In this document: positions 1 to 10,973 of the stretch, piece by piece
Layout: every line of letters starts with the position of its first letter
Numbering within the stretch: the first letter of the stretch is position 1
Origin: Paracoccaceae bacterium
GTDB taxonomy: Bacteria; Pseudomonadota; Alphaproteobacteria; Rhodobacterales; Rhodobacteraceae
Direction of reading: 5' to 3'
DNA: 64,000 bases
Assembly: GCA_026989355.1 (NCBI GenBank)
Contig: JALSJM010000010.1
Location: 62,001 to 126,000 of the forward strand
The notes under the pieces: generated by a model
Databases searched by the model: none
What the model was told of the DNA's origin: nothing
The model's input: only the letters and a program-made list of their open reading frames with translations
Program-made: the position numbers and the translations under genes

Positions 1-1137
1 CGGGCAGGGCATGACGTGGTGCTGCTCGAAGCCCAGCGAGTGGGCTTTGGGGCGTCGGGGCGCAACGGGGGCCAGGTCAGTGGCGGCTACAACCAGCCCC
101 AGTCGGCGCTTGAACGCAAGCTGGGGCGCGAGGATGCCCGCGCATTGTGGCAGATCGCCGAAGAGGCCAAGGCCCTGACCCGCAGCCTTGTGGTCGAACA
201 CGCACCCGATGCCCACTATCGCCCCGGCGTTCTGCTGGCCAAGTGGCACCGGCGTGACATGCCCGCAGCCCTGCGCGAGGCCGAGCATCTGGCCCGCGAA
301 TACGGCTACGATCAGCTTGAACCGCTTGATCGCAACAGGATGCGCGAACTGGTGGGAACCCAGGTCTATCAGGGCGGGTTGCTGGACCGCGGCGCAGGGC
401 ACCTGCACCCGCTGCGCTATGCGCTCGGGCTGACGCGTGCGGCCGTCAAGGCCGGGGTGCGGATCTTCGAGGGCACACCCGTGCATCATCTGCGCCACGG
501 CAGCCCGGTGATCCTGCGCAGCGATCGCGGCCGGGTGAAGGCCGATCATGTGGTGCTGGCCTGCAACGGCTATCTTGCGGGGCTTGAGCGCAAGGTGGCC
601 GGCCGGGTGATGCCGATCAACAATTACATCATCGCCACCGAACCCCTTGGCCCTCGCGCGAAAGAGGTGCTTTCAGCCGATATCGCGGTTGCCGACAGCC
701 GCTTCGTGATCAACTATTTCCGCCTGTCGGAAGACGGGCGATTGCTGTTCGGCGGTGGCGAAAGCTATGGCACGCGCTTTCCCCGCGACATTGCGGCCAA
801 GGTTCGAAAGCCGATGCTCGAAGTCTTTCCCCAGCTGGCCGATGCGCGTATCGAGTACGCTTGGGGCGGAACCCTGGCAATCACCGTCAGCCGCCTGCCC
901 TGTTTCATGCGCCCTGCCCCCAATGTCTGGAATGCCTCGGGCTATTCCGGTCATGGCGTGGCCCTTGCCACCATGGCCGGACCAATCCTTGCCGAGGCTA
1001 TCGGCGGCGATACCGCGCGTTTCGATCTGCTTGCCCGCCTTCCCGTGCCGCACTTCCCCGGCGGACGGCTGTTGTCGCAACCCGTGCTTGCCCTTGCCAT
1101 GCGCTGGTATGCCATGCGCGACCGCCTCGGTATCTGA
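1..1137 (+). CDS. FAD-dependent oxidoreductase, PuuB/OrdL-like (5'-truncated by window edge)
   Basis: The reading frame is open from the first base, so the true start and the N-terminal dinucleotide-binding glycines lie outside the window; 378 residues remain. The sequence begins at the end of the second Rossmann strand (VVLLEA, whose acidic residue would contact FAD ribose), followed by GFGASGRNGGQ, the signature of gamma-glutamylputrescine oxidase and related DAO-family amine oxidases. The C-terminal block GYSGHGVALATMAG (around residues 315-328) is the family's second FAD-contacting segment. Family members oxidise secondary amines such as gamma-glutamylputrescine in the cytoplasm, releasing an aldehyde and hydrogen peroxide. 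The substrate here is not determined: no other puu genes are visible, and the next gene, 93 bp downstream, is an aminotransferase of another type. Confidence 0.85.
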   Translation, partial: RAGHDVVLLEAQRVGFGASGRNGGQVSGGYNQPQSALERKLGREDARALWQIAEEAKALTRSLVVEHAPDAHYRPGVLLAKWHRRDMPAALREAEHLAREYGYDQLEPLDRNRMRELVGTQVYQGGLLDRGAGHLHPLRYALGLTRAAVKAGVRIFEGTPVHHLRHGSPVILRSDRGRVKADHVVLACNGYLAGLERKVAGRVMPINNYIIATEPLGPRAKEVLSADIAVADSRFVINYFRLSEDGRLLFGGGESYGTRFPRDIAAKVRKPMLEVFPQLADARIEYAWGGTLAITVSRLPCFMRPAPNVWNASGYSGHGVALATMAGPILAEAIGGDTARFDLLARLPVPHFPGGRLLSQPVLALAMRWYAMRDRLGI

Positions 1138-1230
1138 CCGGCACGGAACCGCTGTCTGGGAAAAATTCACTGGCGTTTCTGACCATATAGTCTACAGTTT
1201 TTCCGAAAATAACATTCGGGAAAATCGAAT

Positions 1231-2487
1231 ATGTCGAGCACCGCACAACGGCTTTCCGGCAAGAAGCCGGACATGTCAGTCAACACAGAACGTCCCGGAA
1301 AAGCCCCCGATGTCCGTCAGGCCGAACCGATTCCGAAGGCAGCACGGGCCGAGATCAGGCACCTTCTGCAAAGTGGCGATCTGTTTCGCTATACCGCGCC
1401 GGCCAACAGTCCGGTTTCACTGCTTGAAGCCGAGTTCGCAGAACTGCTGGGCGCGCGTTTCGCACTGGCGGTATCATCCTGTTCAAACGCATTGTTCCTG
1501 GCGCTGAAGGCGCTTGACCTGCCACACAGCGCCAGGGTGCTGATTCCGGCCTTTACATTCGCCGCGGTGCCTTCAGCAGTGGTTCATGCAGGTTGCCAGC
1601 CGGTGCTGGTCGAGGTGGGTGATGATTTCCGTATCAACATGGCCGATTTCGCCGCCCGGCTTGATCAGGGTGCCGATGCGGTTCTGATCAGCCACATGCG
1701 CGGCCATACCTCGGACATGGATGCGATCATGAACCTCTGCTCTGCCCGCAGCATTCCGGTGATCGAAGACGCCGCTCATTCGCTGGGCACGAAATGGCAC
1801 GGGCAGAACATCGGCACCCTCGGAAAGATCGGCTGTTTCTCGTTCCAGTCCTACAAGCTGGTCAATGGCGGTGAAGGCGGCATGGCAATCACCGACGATC
1901 CCGATCTGATCGCGAAGATGATCATCATGTCAGGAGCCTATGAGCACAACTGGAAGAAACATCCGGTGGTGCAGGACCGTTTCGCACACTGGCAGAACCG
2001 GCTGCCGCTTTACAACATGCGCATGCACAACCTGTCGGCCGCGGTAATCCGCCCGCAACTGCCCGAGGTGGCGCGCCGGGTGCGTGACGGCCGCGCGGGG
2101 CACGATCATGTGGCGGCACGGCTGAACAGCTCGCCCTGGATGGCTGTGCCGCCGCCGCTTCCGCCTGAAGAACGCGCACCCGATTCCATCCAGTTCAACC
2201 TGGTGAACTTCGATGATGAGGAAACGCTCGCCTACATGGAGGCGGCCAGAGTGCGCGGCGTAGAGGTGCAGGTGTTCGGGATGTCGCAGGACAATGCCCG
2301 TGCCTTCTGGAACTGGCAGTTCATCGACGAAATCCCCGAACTTCCCGGAACCCGCGCCATGTTGATGCGCGCCTGCGATGTGCGCCTGCCCGCACGCCTC
2401 ACCCGCGCCGAACAGGATTTCATCGCCGAGGCCCTGATCTCTGCCGCCGATGCGGTGAAATCGCGCGCCGCTTCCTATGGCACCTGA
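1231..2487 (+). CDS. DegT/DnrJ/EryC1-family PLP aminotransferase
   Basis: A 418-residue protein with the fold and motifs of the DegT/DnrJ/EryC1/StrS aminotransferases. It shows SSCSNALFLALKAL near the N-terminus (phosphate cup), EDAAHSLG with the PLP-nitrogen-binding Asp at about 180, and SFQSYKLVNGGEGG with the Schiff-base Lys at about 209. Members usually transaminate keto-sugar nucleotides. Here there are no sugar-nucleotide genes nearby, so the substrate is open. The usual lysine-adjacent and His-containing segments are preserved, so it should be catalytically active. The first ATG (1231) lacks a strong Shine-Dalgarno sequence; an in-frame ATG at 1273 is an alternative. The same-strand oxidoreductase upstream suggests possible co-expression in amine metabolism, which is inference only. 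Confidence 0.85.
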   Translation: MSSTAQRLSGKKPDMSVNTERPGKAPDVRQAEPIPKAARAEIRHLLQSGDLFRYTAPANSPVSLLEAEFAELLGARFALAVSSCSNALFLALKALDLPHSARVLIPAFTFAAVPSAVVHAGCQPVLVEVGDDFRINMADFAARLDQGADAVLISHMRGHTSDMDAIMNLCSARSIPVIEDAAHSLGTKWHGQNIGTLGKIGCFSFQSYKLVNGGEGGMAITDDPDLIAKMIIMSGAYEHNWKKHPVVQDRFAHWQNRLPLYNMRMHNLSAAVIRPQLPEVARRVRDGRAGHDHVAARLNSSPWMAVPPPLPPEERAPDSIQFNLVNFDDEETLAYMEAARVRGVEVQVFGMSQDNARAFWNWQFIDEIPELPGTRAMLMRACDVRLPARLTRAEQDFIAEALISAADAVKSRAASYGT

Positions 2488-2534
2488 CCCGCGGTCGCCG
2501 GAGCCATCGGACCGCGCGCCGGAACCGCCCCCGC

Positions 2535-3659
2535 TCAGCCCTCGTTTTCCGGCCATTCCCGTTCCCAGCGGTGCATCACATCATTGCCAAAGGCGCGCAT
2601 ATCGACCAGACGAAAGCGCGGCGCCGCGGCAAGGCGGGAAAATCCAAGCGGCGCCAGGGCCGCAAGCCCGTCGCCACCCAACACCACGCCGGCGGAAAAA
2701 ACCACCAGATCGTCCACCGCATCCGCGCGCAGAAGCGAAGCCGCAAGCCCTCCGCCACCTTCGCACAGGATGCGCGTCAGCCCCGCCTTGCCCAATACCT
2801 GCATCAGCGCTGCCATGTCGAGCATCCCCCCCGGCAGCGCCGGCACCGCGATCAATCGCGCCCCGAGACTTTCCCAGATGCGACAAGATTCATCCGGCGC
2901 GCCGGGGCCGTGGCACAGCCACAGCGGCACCTCGCCCGCCGAAGCCGCAAGCCGCCCCGAAACCGGCAGATCAAGCATGCGGCTCACCACCACCCGCACC
3001 GGCTGTCGGGCAATTCCGAGGCCGCGCACGGTGAGCATGGGATCATCGGCACGCGCGGTGCCGCCGCCTACCATCACCGCATCGTGACGGGCGCGCATCA
3101 TGTGCACATGGCGGCGGGCTCCGGCCCCGGTGATCCAGCGACTCTCGCCGCTGGCGGTGGCGATCCGCCCGTCAAGGCTGGCTGCAAGTTTCAGTGTCAG
3201 CATCGGGCGCCCTGCACGCAGACGCATCAGGAAGCCCTTGTTGAGCGCCGCCGCCTGATCGGCGCACAGCCCCGTTTCCACCCTGATCCCCGCGGCACGC
3301 AAATGCGCATGGCCCTGCCCTGCCACACGCGGATCGGGGTCTTCGAGCGCCGAAATCACCCGCACCACCCCTGCCTTCGCCAGGGCCTCGGCGCAAGGGG
3401 GAGTGCGTCCGTGGTGGGCGCAGGGCTCGAGCGTGACATGAACCGTTCCCCCGCGCGCAGCCTCACCGGCCTGAGCCAGTGCCACTGTTTCGGCATGAGG
3501 GCGACCGCCGGGCTGCGTATGGCCCCGGCCCACCACGCGGCCTGCGCCATCCGTGATCACGCAGCCCACCGCCGGATTGGGCCACACCTGCCCCAGCCCC
3601 CGCGCGGCAAGCGCAAGCGCATGGCGCATGTAACGTGTCGTGTCGGCGGGAGGGCTCAC
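2535..3659 (-). CDS. ribD: Bifunctional riboflavin biosynthesis deaminase/reductase RibD
   Basis: This 374-residue enzyme carries out two early riboflavin steps: deamination of the diaminohydroxyphosphoribosyl-aminopyrimidine and NADPH reduction of the ribosyl side chain. The N-terminal cytidine-deaminase-type domain has the zinc ligands and catalytic Glu in HAE (residues 55-57) and the paired cysteines in [12 protein letters not shown] (Cys80, Cys89). The reductase domain begins near residue 150 with [14 protein letters not shown] and includes the late [12 protein letters not shown] segment. Its ATG overlaps the nrdR stop by 4 bp (ATGA), so the two genes are translationally coupled, an arrangement common in proteobacteria. 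The gene converges with the aminotransferase, whose stop lies 47 bp away. Confidence 0.96.
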   Translation of the reverse strand: MSPPADTTRYMRHALALAARGLGQVWPNPAVGCVITDGAGRVVGRGHTQPGGRPHAETVALAQAGEAARGGTVHVTLEPCAHHGRTPPCAEALAKAGVVRVISALEDPDPRVAGQGHAHLRAAGIRVETGLCADQAAALNKGFLMRLRAGRPMLTLKLAASLDGRIATASGESRWITGAGARRHVHMMRARHDAVMVGGGTARADDPMLTVRGLGIARQPVRVVVSRMLDLPVSGRLAASAGEVPLWLCHGPGAPDESCRIWESLGARLIAVPALPGGMLDMAALMQVLGKAGLTRILCEGGGGLAASLLRADAVDDLVVFSAGVVLGGDGLAALAPLGFSRLAAAPRFRLVDMRAFGNDVMHRWEREWPENEG

Positions 3660-4123
3660 TCTTCCCGGTCGGCGGGGGGGCGCAGTTCGCTGACGAACTT
3701 GTCGAAATCATCCGCTGCCTGGAAATTCTTGTAAACACTCGCAAAGCGCACATAGGCCACGGTATCGATCCGCGCAAGGCTCTCCATCACGATCTCGCCG
3801 ATGGTTTTCGAGGGAATGTTGGTTTCGCCAAGGCTTTCGAGCCGGCGCACGATACCCGAGATCATCTGATCTATGCGTTCGGGTTCGATCGGACGCTTTT
3901 GCAGCGCGATGCGGATCGAGCGTTCAAGCTTGTCGCGGTCAAAGGTCTCGCGCCGTCCGTTGGATTTCAGGACCACCAGATCGCGAAGCTGCACACGCTC
4001 ATAGGTGGTAAATCGCCCGCCACAGGCCGGGCACAGCCGGCGGCGCCGGATGGCAGCGTTTTCCTCTGCGGGGCGTGAATCCTTCACCTGGGTTTCCAGA
4101 CTTCCGCAAAACGGACAGCGCAT
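3656..4123 (-). CDS. nrdR: Transcriptional repressor NrdR
   Basis: A 155-residue repressor of ribonucleotide reductase genes. It has an N-terminal zinc ribbon with MRCPFCGS and CPACGGRF (Cys3, Cys6, Cys31, Cys34), followed by an ATP-cone domain from about residue 49 ([21 protein letters not shown]). Known family members bind NrdR boxes and sense ATP/dATP. The longer frame opens at 4150, but the ATG at 4123 is preceded by GGGGGAGG and gives the exact family N-terminus, so it was chosen. It is the first gene of a two-gene unit with ribD. Its 5' end faces the mntH control region across about 200 bp. Confidence 0.96.
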   Translation of the reverse strand: MRCPFCGSLETQVKDSRPAEENAAIRRRRLCPACGGRFTTYERVQLRDLVVLKSNGRRETFDRDKLERSIRIALQKRPIEPERIDQMISGIVRRLESLGETNIPSKTIGEIVMESLARIDTVAYVRFASVYKNFQAADDFDKFVSELRPPADREE

Positions 4124-4231
4124 CGCCTCCCCCTTGTTCCAGTGAGCCACTTTTCCACAGGCACTATAGGCCCAACACGAAGGCTTGGGTAGGGGGCATT
4201 TACCCCCGCAAGATGCTGCGGGAAAATCCGC

Positions 4232-4260
4232 TTGACGCCGGAATGTAGTATGCCTATCTG
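4232..4260 (+). promoter_or_regulatory. Putative sigma-70 promoter of mntH
   Basis: TTGACG at 4232-4237 and TATCTG at 4255-4260 are separated by 17 bp. The -10 box abuts the inverted repeat at 4259-4285, so a repressor bound there would cover the transcription start. Inferred from sequence alone. Confidence 0.5.
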
Positions 4261-4285
4261 CAACTGAGAATAATTATCAATTGCG
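4259..4285. promoter_or_regulatory. Fur/Mur-type operator upstream of mntH
   Basis: A 27-bp imperfect palindrome centred on 4272 with 10 of 13 complementary pairs or better. Its core TGAGAAT-A-ATTATCA (4265-4279) matches the 7-1-7 Fur-family half-site pattern TGATAAT-N-ATTATCA with a single mismatch, flanked by TGCAA and TTGC. In alphaproteobacteria the Fur homologue Mur represses mntH with manganese, so a Mur site is the natural reading. Which Fur-family member binds cannot be told from sequence. Confidence 0.75.
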
Positions 4286-4325
4286 AGTTCTCCGCAACCA
4301 CACACAACCGGTCAGGAGCATGCAG

Positions 4326-5663
4326 ATGCAACAGGAAGGCGCCTGGAAAGAGGCCGGCACACGGCCTTCCCTGCCTGAATCCCATGCCTCCGTGCCGGTA
4401 AACGGCGGGCGCTTCTTCCGCCGGCTCCTTTCCTTTCTGGGACCGGGCTACATGGTGGCCGTGGGCTATATGGATCCGGGCAACTGGGCCACCTCGCTCG
4501 CCGCCGGATCGGCCTTCGGCTACACGCTGCTTTCGGTGATTCTCATTTCCAACGTGATGGCAATTCTGCTGCAGGCCCTGGCCCTGCGCCTGGGGGTGGC
4601 CTCGGGGCGCGACCTGGCCCAGGCCTGCCGGAAATCCTTCCCCCGACCGGTGGCCGTTGTCCTGTGGCTACTGGCCGAGGCGGCGATCATCGCCACAGAT
4701 CTGGCCGAGGTGATCGGCACCGCGATCGGCCTGAACCTGCTTTTCGGCATTCCGCTTGAAATCGGAGTGGTTCTGACGGCGCTTGACGTGTTCCTGATCC
4801 TGTGGCTGCAGAACCGGGGCTTTCGCCTGCTCGAATCCGTGGTCATCGCGCTGATGGCGGTGATCTTCGCCTGTTTCGCGATCGAGATGGCCTATGCCGA
4901 TCCGGTGTGGGGCGAAGTGCTTGAAGGTTTCATCCCCCGCCGCGACATCGCCACCAACCCGGCCATGCTCTATCTGGCCATGGGGATCATCGGCGCCACC
5001 GTGATGCCCCACAACCTATATCTGCACAGCGCCATCATACAGACTCGCGCCATCGGCCCTTCGCGTGCCGAAAAGCGCGATGCAATCCGCATGGGCACGA
5101 TCGACAGCACCGTGGCGCTTGTGTTTGCCCTGTTCATCAATGCCGCGATCCTGATCCTTGCCGCAGCGGTATTCCATACCAGCGGGCGCACGGAAGTGGC
5201 CGAAATCCAGGAAGCACACAAGCTTCTCGGGCCTCTTCTGGGCACCGCGCTGGCGGCCACGCTCTTTGCCGTGGCGCTGCTGGCATCGGGGCTGAATTCC
5301 ACGGTAACGGCCACGCTCGCGGGCCAGATCGTCATGGAAGGTTTCATCCGCTTCCGCATGAAGCCCTGGAAGCGCCGCCTGATAACCCGCGCCATCGCCA
5401 TTCTGCCGGCACTTGTAGCGGCCGTGGTTTATGGCGAAAGCGGCACTGCGCAGCTTCTGGTGCTGAGCCAGGTGGTTCTTTCCATGCAGCTTCCCTTCGC
5501 CATGGTGCCGCTGGTCATGTTCACCTCTGACGCAGCAAAGATGAACGGCCTTCCGGCACCGCGCTGGCTTACCGTTTCTGCCTGGGTGATCACGGTGATC
5601 GTCGTCGGGCTCAATCTGAAGCTGATCTGGGACGCCGCCAACGGCGCAGAATTGCTGCACTGA
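4326..5663 (+). CDS. mntH: NRAMP-family divalent metal (Mn/Fe) transporter MntH
   Basis: A proton-coupled manganese importer of the inner membrane, 445 residues with about 11 hydrophobic segments. The metal-binding motif DPGNW (residues 50-54, first transmembrane helix) and the MPHNLYLHS block of helix 6 (around residue 220) are intact; these provide the Asp, Asn and Met ligands known in NRAMP structures. The open frame extends upstream to a TTG at 4281, but that would lie inside the operator. The ATG at 4326 follows AGGAG with 7-bp spacing and is preferred over the ATG at 4320. The gene is monocistronic, and the Fur/Mur-type palindrome just upstream predicts repression by manganese or iron. 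Confidence 0.93.
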   Translation: MQQEGAWKEAGTRPSLPESHASVPVNGGRFFRRLLSFLGPGYMVAVGYMDPGNWATSLAAGSAFGYTLLSVILISNVMAILLQALALRLGVASGRDLAQACRKSFPRPVAVVLWLLAEAAIIATDLAEVIGTAIGLNLLFGIPLEIGVVLTALDVFLILWLQNRGFRLLESVVIALMAVIFACFAIEMAYADPVWGEVLEGFIPRRDIATNPAMLYLAMGIIGATVMPHNLYLHSAIIQTRAIGPSRAEKRDAIRMGTIDSTVALVFALFINAAILILAAAVFHTSGRTEVAEIQEAHKLLGPLLGTALAATLFAVALLASGLNSTVTATLAGQIVMEGFIRFRMKPWKRRLITRAIAILPALVAAVVYGESGTAQLLVLSQVVLSMQLPFAMVPLVMFTSDAAKMNGLPAPRWLTVSAWVITVIVVGLNLKLIWDAANGAELLH

Positions 5664-5767
5664 AGGACGGTAACCGGCCCTGCGGCGCTTCGGGCGCAAA
5701 CAGTCGGAGAAAATGGCTCCCTTTCGTGCTATCATCCCTTCATTCAGTGAAAAGGGAGGATGCAGAA

Positions 5768-5971
5768 ATGAGCGTTGCACGTGTTTCGGAAATTTCCGCC
5801 ACATCGGGAAAAAGTTTCGACGATGCCGTGGCACAGGGCATTGCCCGCGCGGCAAAGACCCTGCGCAACATCAAAAGCGCCTGGGTGAAGGACATGAACG
5901 TGAAGGTGGAAAACGGAAAGATCGCGCATTATCGCGTCAACATGATGGTAACCTTCGTACTTGACGACTGA
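5768..5971 (+). CDS. Dodecin family flavin-binding protein
   Basis: A 67-residue protein with the dodecin pattern: SVARVSEISATSGKSFDDAV, then IARAAKTLRNIKSAWVKD, then the C-terminal strand YRVNMMVTFVLDD. Dodecins assemble into hollow dodecamers that bind flavins or coenzyme A and are thought to buffer free flavin. The Trp in SAWVKD is the residue that stacks on the isoalloxazine ring in known structures. The start at 5768 is preceded by GGGAGG (about 8 bp spacing), and the extra upstream codons of the open frame are not family-like. It stands alone between mntH and the convergent YjbQ gene, 3.6 kb from ribD. Confidence 0.93.
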   Translation: MSVARVSEISATSGKSFDDAVAQGIARAAKTLRNIKSAWVKDMNVKVENGKIAHYRVNMMVTFVLDD

Positions 5972-6031
5972 CCCGAACCCCGGGGATTGTCACGGGATAT
6001 CTTGCAGGCATATGCGGGCCAGAATGAAGAA

Positions 6032-6451
6032 TCAGGAAAATCGTGCCACCACTTCACGCTTGTGGGGACGAACGCGGTGTTCGAAAAGGTAAATTCCCTG
6101 CCAGGTGCCAAGCACGGCGCGCCCGCCTGAAACGGGGATCGAAAGGCTGACGGGCAACAAGGCAGCCTTGATATGGGCGGGCATGTCGTCGGGGCCTTCG
6201 TATGTGTGGCGAAGATAGACCATGGAAGGATCATCCGAAGGAGGCACGAGACGATGAAGGAAGGCCAGAAGATCGCCCTGCACGTCTGGATCGGCGTTTT
6301 CCTGAATCACGAGCGAGCAGGAGGTATGGCGCACGAACAGGGTGAGCAGGCCCTCGCGCCCGGCCGCAACCCCTGCCAGCCAGGCGGCAACATCGCGGGT
6401 AAATTCATAGAGGCCGGGGCCGTTGGTGGCGATGGCGAAGGTGGTGTGCAT
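6032..6451 (-). CDS. YjbQ/UPF0047 family protein
   Basis: A 139-residue member of the UPF0047 (YjbQ) family, a compact beta-barrel-like cytoplasmic protein. The conserved RHTSCSLVIQENADPDV block (residues 41-57) supplies the His and acidic residues of the family's presumed metal site, and LGTWQGIYLFEHR near the C-terminus is also typical. Some homologues show weak thiamine-phosphate-synthase-like activity, but the physiological role is unknown. The Met at 6451 (MHTTFAIAT) fits the usual family start; earlier in-frame Mets at 6511 and 6532 would add an Arg-rich extension not seen in the family. No clear Shine-Dalgarno sequence precedes it. Confidence 0.88.
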   Translation of the reverse strand: MHTTFAIATNGPGLYEFTRDVAAWLAGVAAGREGLLTLFVRHTSCSLVIQENADPDVQGDLLAFLHRLVPPSDDPSMVYLRHTYEGPDDMPAHIKAALLPVSLSIPVSGGRAVLGTWQGIYLFEHRVRPHKREVVARFS

Positions 6452-6758
6452 GGGGTGATGTTGCGTCAATCGCGGCGCGCTGGCAAGCGGCAGGCGGCAA
6501 TCGCGTGACATGCGGAGCGCGGCTCTCGCCACCCGCCCGGCAAACCCGCCAGAACCTCGCCCGTTCCGTCCGGAATTCTCGCCGCCCCGCCCGACGGCAC
6601 CGCCGGGCAGCGCCGACCGTCCGTCGCACCTCTGGTGCGCTTCCAGCGCAACGGCGGCCGCTTCGCTGCCCGCCCGCGGTCGGGGGTGGCCCTCGTTTCA
6701 CTATGCGAATGTTGCCGGCGGAGGGCACGGACCATGCCCCGGACTTGCCGCAACACCC
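6452..6758. other. Non-coding spacer between rpoD and the yjbQ gene
   Basis: About 300 bp with no gene I can support; short frames here are Arg/Pro-rich shadows. It holds an inverted repeat GCACC-TCT-GGTGC near 6625-6640 and the long hairpin at 6711-6754. Any promoter for the yjbQ gene, which reads in the same direction as rpoD, would also be here, but none is obvious. Confidence 0.5.
6711..6754 (-). terminator. Long imperfect hairpin just after the rpoD stop
   Basis: GTTGC (6711-6715) pairs with GCAAC (6750-6754). Inside it, GGC pairs with GCC, and a central near-palindrome GGGCA...TGCCC (about 6723-6739) has two further G-C pairs at its tip. It starts 5 bp beyond the rpoD stop codon. No T-tract follows, so it may be a Rho-dependent or RNA 3'-end stabilising structure rather than a classical terminator. 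Confidence 0.4.
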
Positions 6759-8747
<1,989 letters not shown>

Positions 8748-8781
8748 GTCGTATGTTCCTCGCAAAAGCTCTGATATCGGT

Positions 8782-8832
8782 GATTCGCCCGGAATGGATT
8801 GCGAATCAATAGCTGCGAATCACCGATTCGCA
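8782..8832. promoter_or_regulatory. GANTC-rich palindromic spacer between dnaG and rpoD
   Basis: Four GANTC sites, the methylation target of the cell-cycle methyltransferase CcrM, fall in 48 bp: 8782-8786, 8803-8807, 8817-8821 and 8825-8829. They sit in repeated forms of GCGAATCA and its complement, including a perfect 8-bp inverted repeat TGCGAATC-ACC-GATTCGCA (8814-8832). The site is immediately upstream of the rpoD start. It could be a methylation-sensitive or protein-bound control element for an internal rpoD promoter, or a hairpin in the dnaG-rpoD mRNA. Confidence 0.5.
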
Positions 8833-8876
8833 CACCCGTTTAACCCGTTTTTCCTGTATCTTCCTCACCAATCCGT

Positions 8877-10850
8877 TCATCGCGACGGATGTTTCCCCCT
8901 AGTGTAGCCGATCTGCTCCAGAAGCTGCTCGAAAGCTCGCTTCTCCTCCCGGTTCAGCCGTGCACCGTTCGGCCCCACGTCATAGGCGGTATCATCATCG
9001 GTTTCGCAGCGCACGGCACGGTTGCGGGCCTCGGCGGCCTGGGCCAGACGCCAGGTCAGGCCCTCGTCGCTGACGCCGCTCATGTCCTGCATCGCATCGG
9101 CAATCTCGCGCTCGGCGCCACGCTTTGCCGCCAGTTTTGCCAGTTCCTCGGCAAGGCACAGCGCCGCAAGCTTCCGATCGCCCGGCGCCCGCACCGCAGG
9201 CACGATCTGCACATGGCGAGGCGCAAACAGTTTTTCAAGGGCACCGGCGCCCAGCTCGGACACGATCCGTTCGCGCAGCCCGGGCTGGCCGCCATGCTCC
9301 AGGATCAGCGCCAGCAGGGCACGGTGTTCCGGGGTGGAAAGTTCCAGCCTTTCAAGCTCGGAAACGAAATCCTCGGATACCTCGGGGGTGGCAATCAGCG
9401 TTACCAGAATGGCCGCTTCGCGCAGATAATCCTCAACCCCGCCCCCGGCCGAGGCCAGCAGTGAATTGCGGGTGCTCGTGCGCAGCAGCGGCGCACCGAA
9501 CCGGCGCCCGTCCCGACCCCGTCCATATTGCCATTCCCGGCCCCCGCCCCGGCGCTCCGGCTTTTCCATGCCGAAAAGCCGGCGGCGCAGCCGGTTGAGC
9601 TCGGCACCGTAATGGCGGCGCACCTCCTTGTCGCGGATCGTGCGAATCACGCTGCGCAAGCGCTTGTCGAGCGCCGCGCGACGCTCGGGGCTGTCGAACT
9701 GCCTGCCCTCGGTTTCGCGCTGCCACAGCAGGCTGATCATGGGCCGCGCACCCTCGATCACCGCCTGCATCGCCGCCGGCCCCCGGGCGCGGATCAGGTC
9801 GTCGGGGTCCATTCCCTGGGGCAACAGGGCAAAGCGCAATGACTGTCCGGCCTCTATCAACGGCAGGGCCAGATCGACAAGCCGTTGCGCGGCGCGCAGT
9901 CCGGCCGGATCGCCGTCAAGCGCGATGATCGGCTCGGGGGCGATGCGCCACAACATCTGCAGCTGGCTTTCGCTGATCGCCGTACCAAGCGGAGCAACGG
10001 TGGCTGCAAACCCGGCCTCGCAAAGGGCGATCACATCCATGTAGCCCTCGGCCACGATCAGCGGCTGGCCCTTGCCGGCAGCGGCACGCGCCGGCCCGTG
10101 ATTGTAAAGCGACCGGCCCTTGTCGAACAGCGGCGTTTCGGGTGAATTCAGATACTTCGCCCGTGCATTCGGATCCATCGCCCGCCCGCCAAGCGCAATG
10201 GCCCGGCCGCGCACATCGCGGATCGGAAAGATGATGCGATGACGAAAGCGGTCATAGGGCGCGCCGCCGCCCTCGGGCCTGGCAGCCAGCCCCGCTTCAA
10301 CGATCAGATCCGCATCAACGCCCTTGTCGGCAAGATGGCCGAGCAGACCCCGGCGATTGTCGGGAGCAAAGCCGATTTCCCAGCGGTCGATCGCCGCCTG
10401 CGACAGGCCGCGCCCGGCCAGATAGTCGCGTGCGCCCGCCGCCACCGCCGTTTTCAACTGCAGGCGGAAATATTGCACCGCCTGCTCCATCACCTCGGCA
10501 AGCCGGGTCCGCCGGTCGGCCTTCTCCTGCGCCTTCGGATCACGCCGCGGCACCGGCAGGCCGGCATCCCGCGCCAGGATTTCCACCGCTTCCATGAAAC
10601 CCACATTTTCGGTTTCACGAACAAAGCTGATCGCATCGCCCTTGGCATGGCACCCGAAGCAGTAATAGAAACCCTTGCGGTCATCCACATGGAAGCTGGC
10701 GGTCTTTTCCCGGTGAAAGGGGCATGGCGCCCACATGTCGCCCTTGCCCTGGTTCGAACGGCGCTGATCCCACACCACCTTGCGCCCTACCACCTGGGCA
10801 AGCGAGATGCGGTCGCGCAATTCATCAAGGAAACCGGGGGGCAGACTCAT
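8877..10850 (-). CDS. dnaG: DNA primase DnaG
   Basis: The replication primase, 657 residues. It has an N-terminal zinc-binding domain with CPFHREKTASFH and YYCFGCHAKGD (Cys43, His46, Cys64, Cys67). A TOPRIM catalytic core follows, with the acidic VAEGYMDVIAL (about residue 267) and ALDGDPAG (about 310), then a C-terminal helicase-binding region. The longer open frame adds 24 residues, but the Met at 10850 (MSLPPGFLDELRDRISL) matches known primase starts; its Shine-Dalgarno sequence is weak. It precedes rpoD on the same strand, and the sox operon reads toward it from 124 bp upstream. Confidence 0.96.
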   Translation of the reverse strand: MSLPPGFLDELRDRISLAQVVGRKVVWDQRRSNQGKGDMWAPCPFHREKTASFHVDDRKGFYYCFGCHAKGDAISFVRETENVGFMEAVEILARDAGLPVPRRDPKAQEKADRRTRLAEVMEQAVQYFRLQLKTAVAAGARDYLAGRGLSQAAIDRWEIGFAPDNRRGLLGHLADKGVDADLIVEAGLAARPEGGGAPYDRFRHRIIFPIRDVRGRAIALGGRAMDPNARAKYLNSPETPLFDKGRSLYNHGPARAAAGKGQPLIVAEGYMDVIALCEAGFAATVAPLGTAISESQLQMLWRIAPEPIIALDGDPAGLRAAQRLVDLALPLIEAGQSLRFALLPQGMDPDDLIRARGPAAMQAVIEGARPMISLLWQRETEGRQFDSPERRAALDKRLRSVIRTIRDKEVRRHYGAELNRLRRRLFGMEKPERRGGGREWQYGRGRDGRRFGAPLLRTSTRNSLLASAGGGVEDYLREAAILVTLIATPEVSEDFVSELERLELSTPEHRALLALILEHGGQPGLRERIVSELGAGALEKLFAPRHVQIVPAVRAPGDRKLAALCLAEELAKLAAKRGAEREIADAMQDMSGVSDEGLTWRLAQAAEARNRAVRCETDDDTAYDVGPNGARLNREEKRAFEQLLEQIGYTRGKHPSR

Positions 10851-10909
10851 GGCCGGATTATCGGCACCACGGCGCGGCCTGTCCAGCGCAAACCGGCGGA
10901 AACAGCAGG

Positions 10910-10933
10910 GCACCGCGGGCAATCTGCCGGTGC
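10910..10933 (-). terminator. Hairpin between soxG and dnaG
   Basis: A perfect 6-bp stem GCACCG/CGGTGC with a 12-nt loop lies in the soxG-dnaG gap. There is no T-run. It may attenuate sox readthrough into dnaG. Confidence 0.3.
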
Positions 10934-10973
10934 GGAGCGGGTCGTGAAGGCTGCATACGGCCCGGAGAGGCGC

